A stretch of DNA of 64,000 bases from Pararhizobium sp. IMCC3301. Its GTDB lineage: Bacteria > Pseudomonadota > Alphaproteobacteria > Rhizobiales > GCA-2746425. A program made the translations under genes and the position numbers. The stretch lies in NCBI RefSeq assembly GCF_030758315.1, contig NZ_CP132336.1, forward strand, positions 3,749,001 through 3,813,000. Reading direction: 5' to 3'. The notes under the pieces were generated by a model, which was not told the DNA's origin, did not search any database, and was given only the letters and a program-made list of their open reading frames with translations. The stretch's first letter is position 1, and each line of letters starts with the position of its first letter. This document shows positions 9,517 through 17,531 of the stretch, piece by piece.

Positions 9517-9717
9517 ATGCCGCATTTCGGCTTTATTCTGGCAAGCTATTTGTCCTCGATTGCTATTATGGCGGCGATGGCGCTGTGGCTGTTCCTGGAT
9601 AACAGGAAACAGAAAAATGCGTTGCGCGCCCTTGAAGCGCGCGGCGTGCGCCGCCGCTCTGATCCGGCGTCTAAAACCAGCGCCACGCCGCGCACGACCG
9701 GACAGGTGACGGAATGA
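9517..9717 (+). CDS. ccmD: Heme exporter small subunit CcmD
   Basis: A 66-residue protein with a single N-terminal transmembrane helix (about residues 6-27) and a basic cytosolic tail, the pattern of CcmD, which helps release holo-CcmE from CcmABC. It starts two bases after the ccmC stop and its own stop overlaps the ccmG start (ATGA), so the cluster is translationally coupled. Confidence 0.87.
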   Translation: MPHFGFILASYLSSIAIMAAMALWLFLDNRKQKNALRALEARGVRRRSDPASKTSATPRTTGQVTE

Positions 9718-10304
9718 ACAAGCGCCGACTGCTGGCTTTTGTGCCGTTGCTGCTGTTCGCCGGGCTGGCCGGACTGTTCTTCATCCAATTGTCGAGAGGC
9801 GGTGGCAGTAATGTCGTGCCCTCGGCGCTGATTGGTGCCCCCGTGCCGCAGATCGAACTGGTTGCTCTGGACGGGCTGATCAGGGATGGTCAGCAGATTC
9901 CCGGATTAACTCCCGAGCTGTTGCAGGGCAAGGTCAGCATCGTCAATATCTGGGCAAGCTGGTGTGCGCCTTGCCGGGCCGAACACCCGATCATGATGCA
10001 ACTCTCCGAGGATGACCGCTTTCAGATGATCGGCATCAACTACAAGGACAAACCGCAAAACGCGCTGCGGTTTCTGGGCTCGCTCGGAAACCCTTATGAT
10101 TTTGTCGGGGTCGATGAGGATGGCCGCTCGTCGATAGAATGGGGTGTTTATGGCATCCCGGAGACCTTCATTGTCAATGCGCAAGGCAAGATCGCCTTCA
10201 AACATGTCGGGCCGCTGTCTGCGCCATTGATGGTGAATAGATTTATGCCGGCATTGGAACAGGTGCTGGCGTCCCGTGCTGCTGCCGGGTTGAAGGTCGA
10301 TTGA
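9714..10304 (+). CDS. ccmG: Membrane-anchored thioredoxin CcmG/DsbE
   Basis: Periplasmic thioredoxin that reduces the CXXCH cysteines of apocytochrome c or its chaperone. An N-terminal anchor (residues 5-25) precedes a thioredoxin fold with the active site WCAPC near residue 83, the family's acidic loop around GVDEDGRS and the cis-proline region YGIPETF. Length 196 aa is typical. The start overlaps the ccmD stop, and the next gene starts on its stop (TGATG). Confidence 0.95.
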   Translation: MNKRRLLAFVPLLLFAGLAGLFFIQLSRGGGSNVVPSALIGAPVPQIELVALDGLIRDGQQIPGLTPELLQGKVSIVNIWASWCAPCRAEHPIMMQLSEDDRFQMIGINYKDKPQNALRFLGSLGNPYDFVGVDEDGRSSIEWGVYGIPETFIVNAQGKIAFKHVGPLSAPLMVNRFMPALEQVLASRAAAGLKVD

Positions 10305-10837
10305 TGCCACCAGAAACAGGCGGGCCGGTTCAGCCGATCCGGATTGAATTGTCGCGCAATGTTGCAATTCCGTTGACCCTCATCCTGTTGGCCATGTCCG
10401 GATGGCTGGCCCTGACGCTGATTGGGCTGCCCGTCCGCGACGAATTCGGCGTGGCCGTTTCGGTGCAGGATCTGATAGCAGGTTATGTTCTCGGCGGCTC
10501 GCTTGCTTTGGCAATGGCAGCACCCGCCTACACAATGATCCGCGCCATGATGATGAACCGGCCATTTGCCTGTTTTGACGAAACCGGTGTGCGCGCCCTC
10601 AACTGGCCGCTGATGCGCAACAGCATAACCTGGCAGGATGTCGACAAACTCACCGGAAAAGGTATCTGGGTGGTGATGCTGGACCGGAAAAACCGGCGCC
10701 ACAAGATGATTGAGAGCATGGTCGGAGCCAAAGGATTGTGGCTGCCAACAATCCTCGCCAAAGGCGGCACCGCGCCTATTGCCGAAGCGATCAGGACCTA
10801 CCGGCCAGATCTGTTCAGCGTGGAAAAGCTTTCCTGA
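10304..10837 (+). CDS. Uncharacterised two-helix membrane protein following ccmG
   Basis: A 177-residue protein with two predicted membrane helices (about residues 19-40 and 58-80), followed by a soluble part containing DETGVRALNWPLMRNSITWQD, reminiscent of small membrane-linked PH-like proteins. No family could be named with certainty. The ATG at 10304 overlaps the ccmG stop as TGATG, so it is coupled to the ccm genes, which may or may not mean a role in cytochrome c maturation. Confidence 0.7.
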   Translation: MPPETGGPVQPIRIELSRNVAIPLTLILLAMSGWLALTLIGLPVRDEFGVAVSVQDLIAGYVLGGSLALAMAAPAYTMIRAMMMNRPFACFDETGVRALNWPLMRNSITWQDVDKLTGKGIWVVMLDRKNRRHKMIESMVGAKGLWLPTILAKGGTAPIAEAIRTYRPDLFSVEKLS

Positions 10838-10998
10838 AACGCACGCAGCTTGAAGTGAGCGCGTTTTGAGTGTTGGGCCCAATGCATCCGGAAATCAGAA
10901 ACTCTGTTCTGCGGGCCTGCCCGCACGGACAAATTATCCAGAATAAACAGGCAACTTCTGAATTTCGGTTGAGATGGTTGAAAATCCACAAGCCCGGC

Positions 10999-11038
10999 AA
11001 AAAAAAAGGGCCTGTCATAGTTAAATGACAGGCCCTTT
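10999..11038 (-). terminator. Strong terminator behind the double-barrel outer-membrane protein gene
   Basis: A 14-base-pair perfect stem (AAAGGGCCTGTCAT with ATGACAGGCCCTTT) with a six-base loop is followed on the minus strand by a run of nine T residues. It ends transcription of the minus-strand gene at 11099 and, with only three T residues on the other strand, possibly also the ccm cluster. The rest of 10838-11098 shows nothing else. Confidence 0.85.
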
Positions 11039-11098
11039 CCTCAAAAAGGATAAACTGTGGATCAGTGCGCTATGTCATGAGCGAAAGAAACAGTTTCC

Positions 11099-12334
11099 CT
11101 ATCCACCAAACTTCACGTTGAACAGTATCTTGCCAGTCCAGACACCATCGATTTTGCCTTTATCATCGCTGGCCGAGAATTTTCCGGTTTCGCCATAATA
11201 CAGACCTTCCGCACCGATGGAGAGACGCTCGTCAAGGGCAACTTCAACACCAGCACCCGCAACATAGGTCAGTTCGGCAAAATTGTCCTTTTGGCTCGGC
11301 AGGGTCGAACTGAACCCGGCACCGACAACCAAGCCCAACCCGCCGGTTCCGTAGACCACGACTTTTTCGTCAAAGGCAAATCCGAGTTTGCCACGCAACG
11401 AGGCAAGATAGTCTATCTCGGCAAAGGCATAATCCCATTCGCCGACTTCCATGCCGGTTGCACTCGCCTCAGCCACGGCACCCCAGACAATATCTCCGGT
11501 TTGCCAATTATAACCGGCCTGAAGACCACCGATGAAATTGCCTTCGTTGAAAGGTCCGCCCGTTGCGCCATCGGAATCGAACCAGAAATCCTCAACCTTG
11601 CCGTATCCAAGATGTCCGCCTGCATACAGACCTTCCCAGCGGGCATAGCTGCCGCCATCTGCGGGACTCATTGGACCTGCAACAGATCCGTCTCCGCCGA
11701 GTTTCACATTCAGCGTAGTGCGGCCCGTCCAGATTCCTTCGATTTTGCCCTTGTCATCACCGCCGCCAAAGCTGTCGGTTTTGCCATAATAAAGGCCCTC
11801 GATACCGACGGAAATTCTATCATCAACGGCGTATTGCATGCCAACACCGCCAACCGGCACTGCGCGCGCGAAATTTTCCCGGTTCGTCGGGTTGGTGCTG
11901 CTTGCAGCAGCTCCGTAGACAACGCCGACACCGCCGGTACCATAGACCAGAATATCACCGAACGCGTAACCGAGTATACCGCGGAGGGAGGCAAGAAAAT
12001 CAACTTCCGCCTGAATATAGTCAATGTCGCCACCTTCCATGCCGGTGGCGCTGCCATCCACCTGGAGGCCCCAGACGACGTTGCCGCTCTGCCAGTTATA
12101 GCCCGCCTGCAGACCGCCCAGAAGGTTTCCGTCGTTACGTGGCTGACCAGTTGAATCAAACCAGTAATTATCGGCCTTGCCATAGCCAAGGTGTCCGCCG
12201 ATATAGAGACCAGCCCAGCGAGGCGATTCAAATACAAGCGGTTCCTCGACATACAAATCCGCAGCCAATACCGGACCTGATAGCATAAGCACGAGTGCAG
12301 AAGCAGACACACCGTTCAACAGGTTGCGTTTCAT
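11099..12334 (-). CDS. Outer-membrane protein with two tandem beta-barrel domains
   Basis: A signal peptide (MKRNLLNG to about residue 24, cut after VLAA) is followed by two copies of one domain. Copy 1 (about 37-215) and copy 2 (about 233-411) share WAGLYIGGHLGYGK / WEGLYAGGHLGYGK, GGLQAGYNWQ, YGTGGVG / YGTGGLG and IWTGRTTLNVK / VWTGKILFNVK. Each copy resembles the eight-stranded barrels of the Omp25/Omp31 (RopB) family and ends in the expected strand with terminal aromatic or hydrophobic residues. The start at 12334 has GGAGAA eight bases upstream; a longer ORF start at 12376 is not preferred. Single-barrel relatives are about 200-250 residues, so this is a duplication and fusion. Confidence 0.85.
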   Translation of the reverse strand: MKRNLLNGVSASALVLMLSGPVLAADLYVEEPLVFESPRWAGLYIGGHLGYGKADNYWFDSTGQPRNDGNLLGGLQAGYNWQSGNVVWGLQVDGSATGMEGGDIDYIQAEVDFLASLRGILGYAFGDILVYGTGGVGVVYGAAASSTNPTNRENFARAVPVGGVGMQYAVDDRISVGIEGLYYGKTDSFGGGDDKGKIEGIWTGRTTLNVKLGGDGSVAGPMSPADGGSYARWEGLYAGGHLGYGKVEDFWFDSDGATGGPFNEGNFIGGLQAGYNWQTGDIVWGAVAEASATGMEVGEWDYAFAEIDYLASLRGKLGFAFDEKVVVYGTGGLGLVVGAGFSSTLPSQKDNFAELTYVAGAGVEVALDERLSIGAEGLYYGETGKFSASDDKGKIDGVWTGKILFNVKFGG

Positions 12335-12801
12335 GATAGATGTTCTCCAGACAAAATTATTGCAATTAGCGATCAATAGGGATTCTCACTTGCAGTTTCG
12401 TTAAAATCCTCATGAAGTCAACGGCAGGTTTTCCACACTTTCCTGGAAAAGAAGCCCATATTTCGGTCTAACTTCCCGCCAGCGAGTCTTCGACGCCGAC
12501 CTGTAAATCCTTCCCTTTCTTGGAAATCTCATATTCGAATTCGTGAATTGTGGCGATAATTTGATGTATTTCAACGAATTAACGTACGAAAGACTCTGTC
12601 CGCCGGGAAAAAGACTCGTTGGATGAGTTGGCACAAATCCAAAATCAGTGCGTCAATTATTTGGCTGTTGCAAAAATGCCGCAATTCATGAAAATTTGCT
12701 TGATGTTCGAGTCCTGGTGGAGATGACGGCAGCCTACAGCACAAAATACTACTCTTACGTGTGGGACTCGAACAATAACCGGTTCCAAACCACAGCGAAA
12801 T
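12335..12801. other. Intergenic region between divergent outer-membrane and TPR-sulfotransferase genes
   Basis: About 470 bp without a convincing gene. It must contain the promoters of both flanking genes, though I could not fix -35/-10 boxes with confidence. It holds a perfect 11-bp inverted repeat, TGTTCGAGTCC at 12704-12714 and GGACTCGAACA at 12764-12774, with 49 bp between the arms, ending 27 bp before the TPR-sulfotransferase start. The short ORFs here lack ribosome binding sites and look random. Confidence 0.5.
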
Positions 12802-14373
12802 ATGACAGCAATCGGAGATCAGGAACAAAAGGACCAACAGTCATTGGCTAAGATCGGATCCAAAAACAAGCAACATCTTGTGCAGACATCTGACAACCCG
12901 TTCAAAGATGCCCGTGAGAGGCTGGAACAGGCAGAATCGTTTCGCAGGCAGGGTAAGTACAATCAGGCAGAGAAAATTTGTATCGGTTTGCTGAACCAGC
13001 ATCCGAATTATTTTGCCGCGCTTCATACACTGGGCCTGACCTATGCGGACAAGAAAGAAAGCGCCCGCGCTTTGGGCCCGCTTTTTCAGGCTGCAACACT
13101 GAATCCCAACAGTTGGATAACACTGACGGCGCTGAGTGGGGTCTGCCTTAACCTTCACGCTGGAGAAATGGCCGCTCAAATTCTTGAGCGCGCGAGGCTT
13201 TTAAAACCGAATGACCCGACTGTGCTTGCAACGCTTGGATTGATTTACCGTCAGGAAAGGGAATATGAGCTCAGTCGCGATGCCTTTCTGGAAGCCCTCA
13301 AGCGGCAGCCGGAATTTCTCGATGCCAGTATGGGCCTTGCCCGGACCTATATTTCACTCGGCGACGACGCGGACGCGGCCAGAGTAATCAAACCCCTTCT
13401 GGCACGAGGCATTCATTCGCTTGATATGTTGACCACTGTCATTCATCTTCCCGAAGATCTGATCGACATCGATCTGATGGACGCTGTCAAAAAACCTGTC
13501 AGCCGGCACGACGGACTGAGACGCGACAAAACGGAAGAGCTGGCCTTCGTCAAGGCTCATGCCCATGACCGGCGGAGTGAATTTGAAGAGGCCTGCGAGG
13601 AATTGCGGGTTGCGAACCGAATTTACGCGAACCGTTTGCAGGACCAACTGGCGAAAATGAGGGAGCGGCAAAAATACAGTCTTTTGTGGCTTGAAAAACG
13701 CGCGCCGGGTACAGGGATCACGACCAGGGGTGTGCCTCTCACGCTGTTCATTTTCGGTCCCTCACGATCCGGCAAGACAACGTTGGAGAGACTTGTCTTC
13801 GGGCTTGATGGGGTCAAAAGAGGGTTTGAAAACAGTGGCCCGGAAAACGCCATAAATCGCACCTTTCAGGATGCAGGTCTTATCACCAGCTGGAGTCTGG
13901 AACATTTGCCGCCCCAATTCTATCCTCAGTTTCAGATGAATTATGTGGAGGAACTGCAACGCCGGGCCGGATCTGCGAAAGTATTTACCAATACACACCC
14001 GGCTTACATGCAAAATGCCGCGGAATTTGCAGATCATATTCCGAATTGTCGTTTCATATTCGTGAAACGAAATATCGATGACCTGACGTTGCGGATTTAT
14101 ATGAGAAGCTATCAAAGTGGAAATGCCTATGCCTACGATATTTCCACAATTCGCGAACACATTGCCTGGTATCAGAAAATGATGGACCTCATGGCAGAGA
14201 AATTCCCTGATATCGTTCGAATAGTCACCTATGAAGATATGGCGACTGATGCGAAGGGCGTTCTGAAAACCGCCGCTGCCCTGTGTGGTCTTCCCGCGCC
14301 CGAGGGCGAGATCGGTACGATATTCGATGATCGGAATTGCGCAGATCCGTATCGAGAATTGCTGGCCCTTTGA
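12802..14373 (+). CDS. TPR-repeat sulfotransferase-like protein
   Basis: A 523-residue protein. Residues about 30-190 contain four or five TPR-like helix pairs (e.g. AESFRRQGKYNQAEKICIGLL, ALHTLGLTYADKK). Residues about 310-515 resemble the family-1/3 sulfotransferase fold: IFGPSRSGKTTLERL is the phosphosulfate-binding loop position, and CRFIFVKRNIDDLTLRIYM the 3'-phosphate region. Related TPR-sulfotransferases act on unknown acceptors, perhaps polysaccharide or protein. The loop is more P-loop-like (GKTT) than the usual PRSGTT, so a PAPS-using role is inferred. No clear Shine-Dalgarno precedes the ATG. Confidence 0.75.
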   Translation: MTAIGDQEQKDQQSLAKIGSKNKQHLVQTSDNPFKDARERLEQAESFRRQGKYNQAEKICIGLLNQHPNYFAALHTLGLTYADKKESARALGPLFQAATLNPNSWITLTALSGVCLNLHAGEMAAQILERARLLKPNDPTVLATLGLIYRQEREYELSRDAFLEALKRQPEFLDASMGLARTYISLGDDADAARVIKPLLARGIHSLDMLTTVIHLPEDLIDIDLMDAVKKPVSRHDGLRRDKTEELAFVKAHAHDRRSEFEEACEELRVANRIYANRLQDQLAKMRERQKYSLLWLEKRAPGTGITTRGVPLTLFIFGPSRSGKTTLERLVFGLDGVKRGFENSGPENAINRTFQDAGLITSWSLEHLPPQFYPQFQMNYVEELQRRAGSAKVFTNTHPAYMQNAAEFADHIPNCRFIFVKRNIDDLTLRIYMRSYQSGNAYAYDISTIREHIAWYQKMMDLMAEKFPDIVRIVTYEDMATDAKGVLKTAAALCGLPAPEGEIGTIFDDRNCADPYRELLAL

Positions 14374-14385
14374 TTATCAGCCCCC

Positions 14386-14421
14386 GTATCTGACGAGAAG
14401 GCCGTACCTGACAAGAAGGCC
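14386..14421. repeat. Two-copy 18-bp tandem repeat
   Basis: Two adjacent 18-bp units (14386-14403 and 14404-14421), 16 of 18 bases identical and centred on CTGACGAGAAGGCC / CTGACAAGAAGGCC. They sit in the short gap between the convergent sulfotransferase and ispE genes. Function unknown; probably slippage. Confidence 0.6.
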
Positions 14422-14485
14422 GGCGGACTGTTTCAAATCGTATGGTTCGCAGCCGCAGGAGGGCAGGGCACATCAGCAGTGCGTG

Positions 14486-15376
14486 TCAGAGTGTTTCGGT
14501 GGTGACCACCCACCAGTTCGGATGCGCCACTGCAATGGTGTTCGCTGCAGCCGAGGATTGTTCGCCATTTTCAAACAGCCCGAAACACGTCGCGCCGGAG
14601 CCTGACATGCGCGCCAGCAGCGCGCCCGACTTTTCAAGTGCGCCGACCACCTGCAGAATGTCAGGGCAAACTGTGACGGCAGGCTCGAACAGATCGTTGC
14701 GGGTCTCTTTCAACCAGGCAAGCCAGAGCGGCAGACTGGCTTCCTCGGGTAAAGCCGGTAGACCTGCATCGTCAGATTTGTTCAGCGCTGCAAACACATC
14801 CGCTGTCAGGACACCTGTTCCGGGATTGACCAGAACCATTGAAAAAACCGGAATTCGATCCGCTGTGACAGCGGTAACCCGTTCACCAATACCGCTCATG
14901 TGACAGGCCCGTGCACCGACACAGGCGGCGACATCGGCGCCCAAACCTGCACCTATCAGCTCCAGTTCCTGCAGTGTCAGCTCAAGATTCCACAATTGAT
15001 TCAGCGCGCGCAAAGTGGCGGCGGCATCCGCCGAACCGCCTCCGATGCCGGCCGCGACAGGCAGATTTTTCTGCAAGGATATGGCGGCGTTGCCCGGTTC
15101 CTGGCCGCGCAGCGCGGCGCTTTCCTGTAGCGCATAGGCCGCCTTCAAGACAAGGTTGTCGGGCTCACCGGCAATCGCTGCAGCATGCGCGCCGGCAATC
15201 GTCAGTGACGTTGTTCCGGCCTTGCTGACTGTCACGACATCGGCCGCTTTTGCGAAGACCACGAGTGAATCGAGCAGATGCAAGCCATCATCCCGTTTGC
15301 CGGTGACGTGGAGAGCAAGATTGATCTTGGCCCAGGCGTTTTCGCAAACTACGCCGGGATCAAGCATAGGGGACAT
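14486..15376 (-). CDS. ispE: 4-diphosphocytidyl-2-C-methyl-D-erythritol kinase
   Basis: GHMP kinase of the non-mevalonate isoprenoid pathway. Shows AWAKINLALHVTGKRDDG at the N-terminus, the ATP-binding glycine loop LPVAAGIGGGSADAAA near residue 105, and the C-terminal motif ARMSGSGATCFGLF. Length 296 aa is standard. It lies 14 bp after the TPR-LysM gene on the same strand. An isoprenoid-chain synthase gene is nearby, so two steps of isoprenoid supply lie within 4 kb. Confidence 0.95.
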   Translation of the reverse strand: MSPMLDPGVVCENAWAKINLALHVTGKRDDGLHLLDSLVVFAKAADVVTVSKAGTTSLTIAGAHAAAIAGEPDNLVLKAAYALQESAALRGQEPGNAAISLQKNLPVAAGIGGGSADAAATLRALNQLWNLELTLQELELIGAGLGADVAACVGARACHMSGIGERVTAVTADRIPVFSMVLVNPGTGVLTADVFAALNKSDDAGLPALPEEASLPLWLAWLKETRNDLFEPAVTVCPDILQVVGALEKSGALLARMSGSGATCFGLFENGEQSSAAANTIAVAHPNWWVVTTETL

Positions 15377-15390
15377 CAGGGTCCCGGCGC

Positions 15391-17391
15391 CTATTTGCGA
15401 TCTGGAAGGTTCAATTCCGTGCCAGCCACCAAGGGGCCGTTTTCCGGCAACCGATCACGGTTCAAAGCCAGAATGTCGAGGAACGCATCGCCGTCACCCA
15501 GCAAAGCTTTCGCGATATCCCAAAGGCTTTCACCTTCTGCGACAATATGGGTCTGCTGCGCTTTTCCCTCATCATTGGCCAGATCCACCACTGTGTCGCC
15601 TGCATTTGCGGCAACTTTTGTCGGTGCCAGAGGCGGCAGCCCGTTTTCCAGCTTGGCGAGGATTTTTGCCAGTGCGTCCGCGTCTTCCGGTTCCAGATCG
15701 CGGGCATGAGCCCATTGGAACTGAGCCTCCAGAATTCGGCCCGCCCGCCAATAGGCATCACCAAGATGATCGAGAACCAGCGGATCACCGGCCATCTTGT
15801 CGGCGGCTTTCTCCAACTCGGTAACAGCCTCTTCATAACGTCCAAGCTGGTAGTAGGCCCAGCCCAGACTGTCGAGAATGAAACCTTCGTCAGGGCGCTG
15901 TTCAACCGCTTTCTGGATCATCGTCAGCGCTTCATCCAGATTGATCCCCTTGTCGACAAACGAATATCCCAGATAATTCAGCACAAGTGGCTGATCGGGA
16001 AACAGCTCCAGCGCTTTTCTGAAATCAGCCTCTGCAGCGTCCCATCTGTCAGTGCGTTCATAGGTGATGGCGCGGGAATAAAACAACGACCAGTGCCGCT
16101 GCTCCAATTCTTCAACGCCTTCAATTATGATGTCGTAGATTGCATTGGCTTCCTCGAAGCGTTTTTCAAACCGCAGCAGATTGGCCAGCGTAAGATTTGC
16201 AGAAAACGGATCTTCTGCGACGCGCGCCACATTGGTCAGGCGCCTGATCGCCTCATCGACCTGTTCCATGCGAGCCAGATTGCGCGCCGCTTCGACTTTT
16301 GCAGCATAGCTGAAAACCGATTCTTGCGGCAATGCATCAACCAGTTTGACAGCCTCGGCGTATTTTTCATCCTGATTGTAGATATCAACCAGTGCCATGA
16401 TCGCCAGATCCGAGCGCGGATTGAGATACAGCGACAGCTGCAGATAGATTTTCGGCAGCTCGGTGCCGCCATCGCGGCCAAGCGCCGAGCCCAATCCGAA
16501 CAGCACCTCGGCAGCGCCATTTCTGGCCGTCGTCGTCAGATCGACCTGCCTGCCAGCCTCCAGATCGGCTTCCACGCGGTCCATATAGGGATGGCGAGGC
16601 GCTTGTTGTTTGAATGCCCTTATCGCAGCCTGGCCTTTTTCCGGAGCGTTTTTCAACGCCTGCAGGCGGGCAAAACCTTCCACAATACGAAGTGCTGACT
16701 GATCATATTCATAGGCTCTGGCGATGCGCTGAAAGGCCTGCTCACGGTTTCCCAGGTGATCGGCAATCAATCCGCCATGAAATGAGCGGAAACTTTCATA
16801 CCAGTCCGGGCCTTCCAGCATGTCGACGCGCGCCAAAGCGCCAGTCAGATCATCTTTGCCGGCTTCCGCCCAGGCTGCCAGCAGCTGGTTTGTCAGCAGC
16901 TCCAGGGGTGTTTTTCCCGAAGCTTCCTCAAATTCGTCGATCGCTTCACCGTAATTGCCCTGCTTCAGGGCCGAGATGCCGAGGACCGTGCGGGCCAGAT
17001 CATTGGACGAGTCGAATTGCAGAATTTCCGCGGCGTAGGGCAGCGCGCTGTCAACATCACCGTTCATGAGATGCAGGAAAAACGCCTGCTGGATCAGGAC
17101 CGGATTGGTCGGGTCTTTGCCCAGCGCGCGTTCAAAAAACTGCACTGCCGCGAGCGTGTCCTTGTCGTCGGCGGCAATCCGCGCGGCCAGGAAATTACCG
17201 GACAATCCGCGCGCAAAGCGCAGCGATTCGGTATCTTCGCGGGCTGATGAGGGCAGTGAGGGCACGATGATGGCGCCGGCCAGCAGCACCACTGCAGCCA
17301 GGGACCTCATTGTCGCTACGCCGCGGGACTTACGCCCGTTTGCAGAGGTCGAAAAATTTATAGCTGCTGTTTGTGATGCCATTTGTTCCAT
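15391..17391 (-). CDS. Exported TPR-repeat protein with C-terminal LysM domain
   Basis: About 666 residues. An N-terminal extension is followed by a hydrophobic segment (MRSLAAVVLLAGAIIVPSL) that looks like a signal peptide, then many TPR units (clearest: LVLNYLGYSFVDKG, FILDSLGWAYYQLGRYEEA, LVLDHLGDAYWRAGR). The last 50 residues, from HIVAEGESLWDIAKALLGDG to AGTELNLP, fit a LysM peptidoglycan- or glycan-binding domain. TPR proteins in this position beside ispE are common in alphaproteobacteria; the LysM tail is unusual. Start uncertain: ATG at 17391, 17382 or 17310, none with a strong Shine-Dalgarno. Confidence 0.8.
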   Translation of the reverse strand: MEQMASQTAAINFSTSANGRKSRGVATMRSLAAVVLLAGAIIVPSLPSSAREDTESLRFARGLSGNFLAARIAADDKDTLAAVQFFERALGKDPTNPVLIQQAFFLHLMNGDVDSALPYAAEILQFDSSNDLARTVLGISALKQGNYGEAIDEFEEASGKTPLELLTNQLLAAWAEAGKDDLTGALARVDMLEGPDWYESFRSFHGGLIADHLGNREQAFQRIARAYEYDQSALRIVEGFARLQALKNAPEKGQAAIRAFKQQAPRHPYMDRVEADLEAGRQVDLTTTARNGAAEVLFGLGSALGRDGGTELPKIYLQLSLYLNPRSDLAIMALVDIYNQDEKYAEAVKLVDALPQESVFSYAAKVEAARNLARMEQVDEAIRRLTNVARVAEDPFSANLTLANLLRFEKRFEEANAIYDIIIEGVEELEQRHWSLFYSRAITYERTDRWDAAEADFRKALELFPDQPLVLNYLGYSFVDKGINLDEALTMIQKAVEQRPDEGFILDSLGWAYYQLGRYEEAVTELEKAADKMAGDPLVLDHLGDAYWRAGRILEAQFQWAHARDLEPEDADALAKILAKLENGLPPLAPTKVAANAGDTVVDLANDEGKAQQTHIVAEGESLWDIAKALLGDGDAFLDILALNRDRLPENGPLVAGTELNLPDRK

Positions 17392-17423
17392 CTTCAATAC
17401 GACTGGTTCTGCAGTCTTGGGCG

Positions 17424-17461
17424 CCAGACTCTCTCGTCATGTCCAGACTCTCTCGTCATGT
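17424..17461. repeat. Perfect 19-bp tandem duplication in an intergenic region
   Basis: CCAGACTCTCTCGTCATGT occurs twice head to tail with no mismatch, in the gap between the polyprenyl synthase stop and the start of the TPR-LysM gene, just upstream of the latter. It may be a recent slippage event or a doubled protein-binding site. Confidence 0.8.
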
Positions 17462-17531
17462 GCTGCCGCAAATCCGGCAAGATCACCGGAAAGTTCAGCT
17501 GACATGCATTTCAGATCATTTTATGGCGCTT

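Noticed and set aside
12704-12774. tRNA gene suggested by GTTCGAGTCC
   Set aside because: No acceptor, D or anticodon arms can be built around it.
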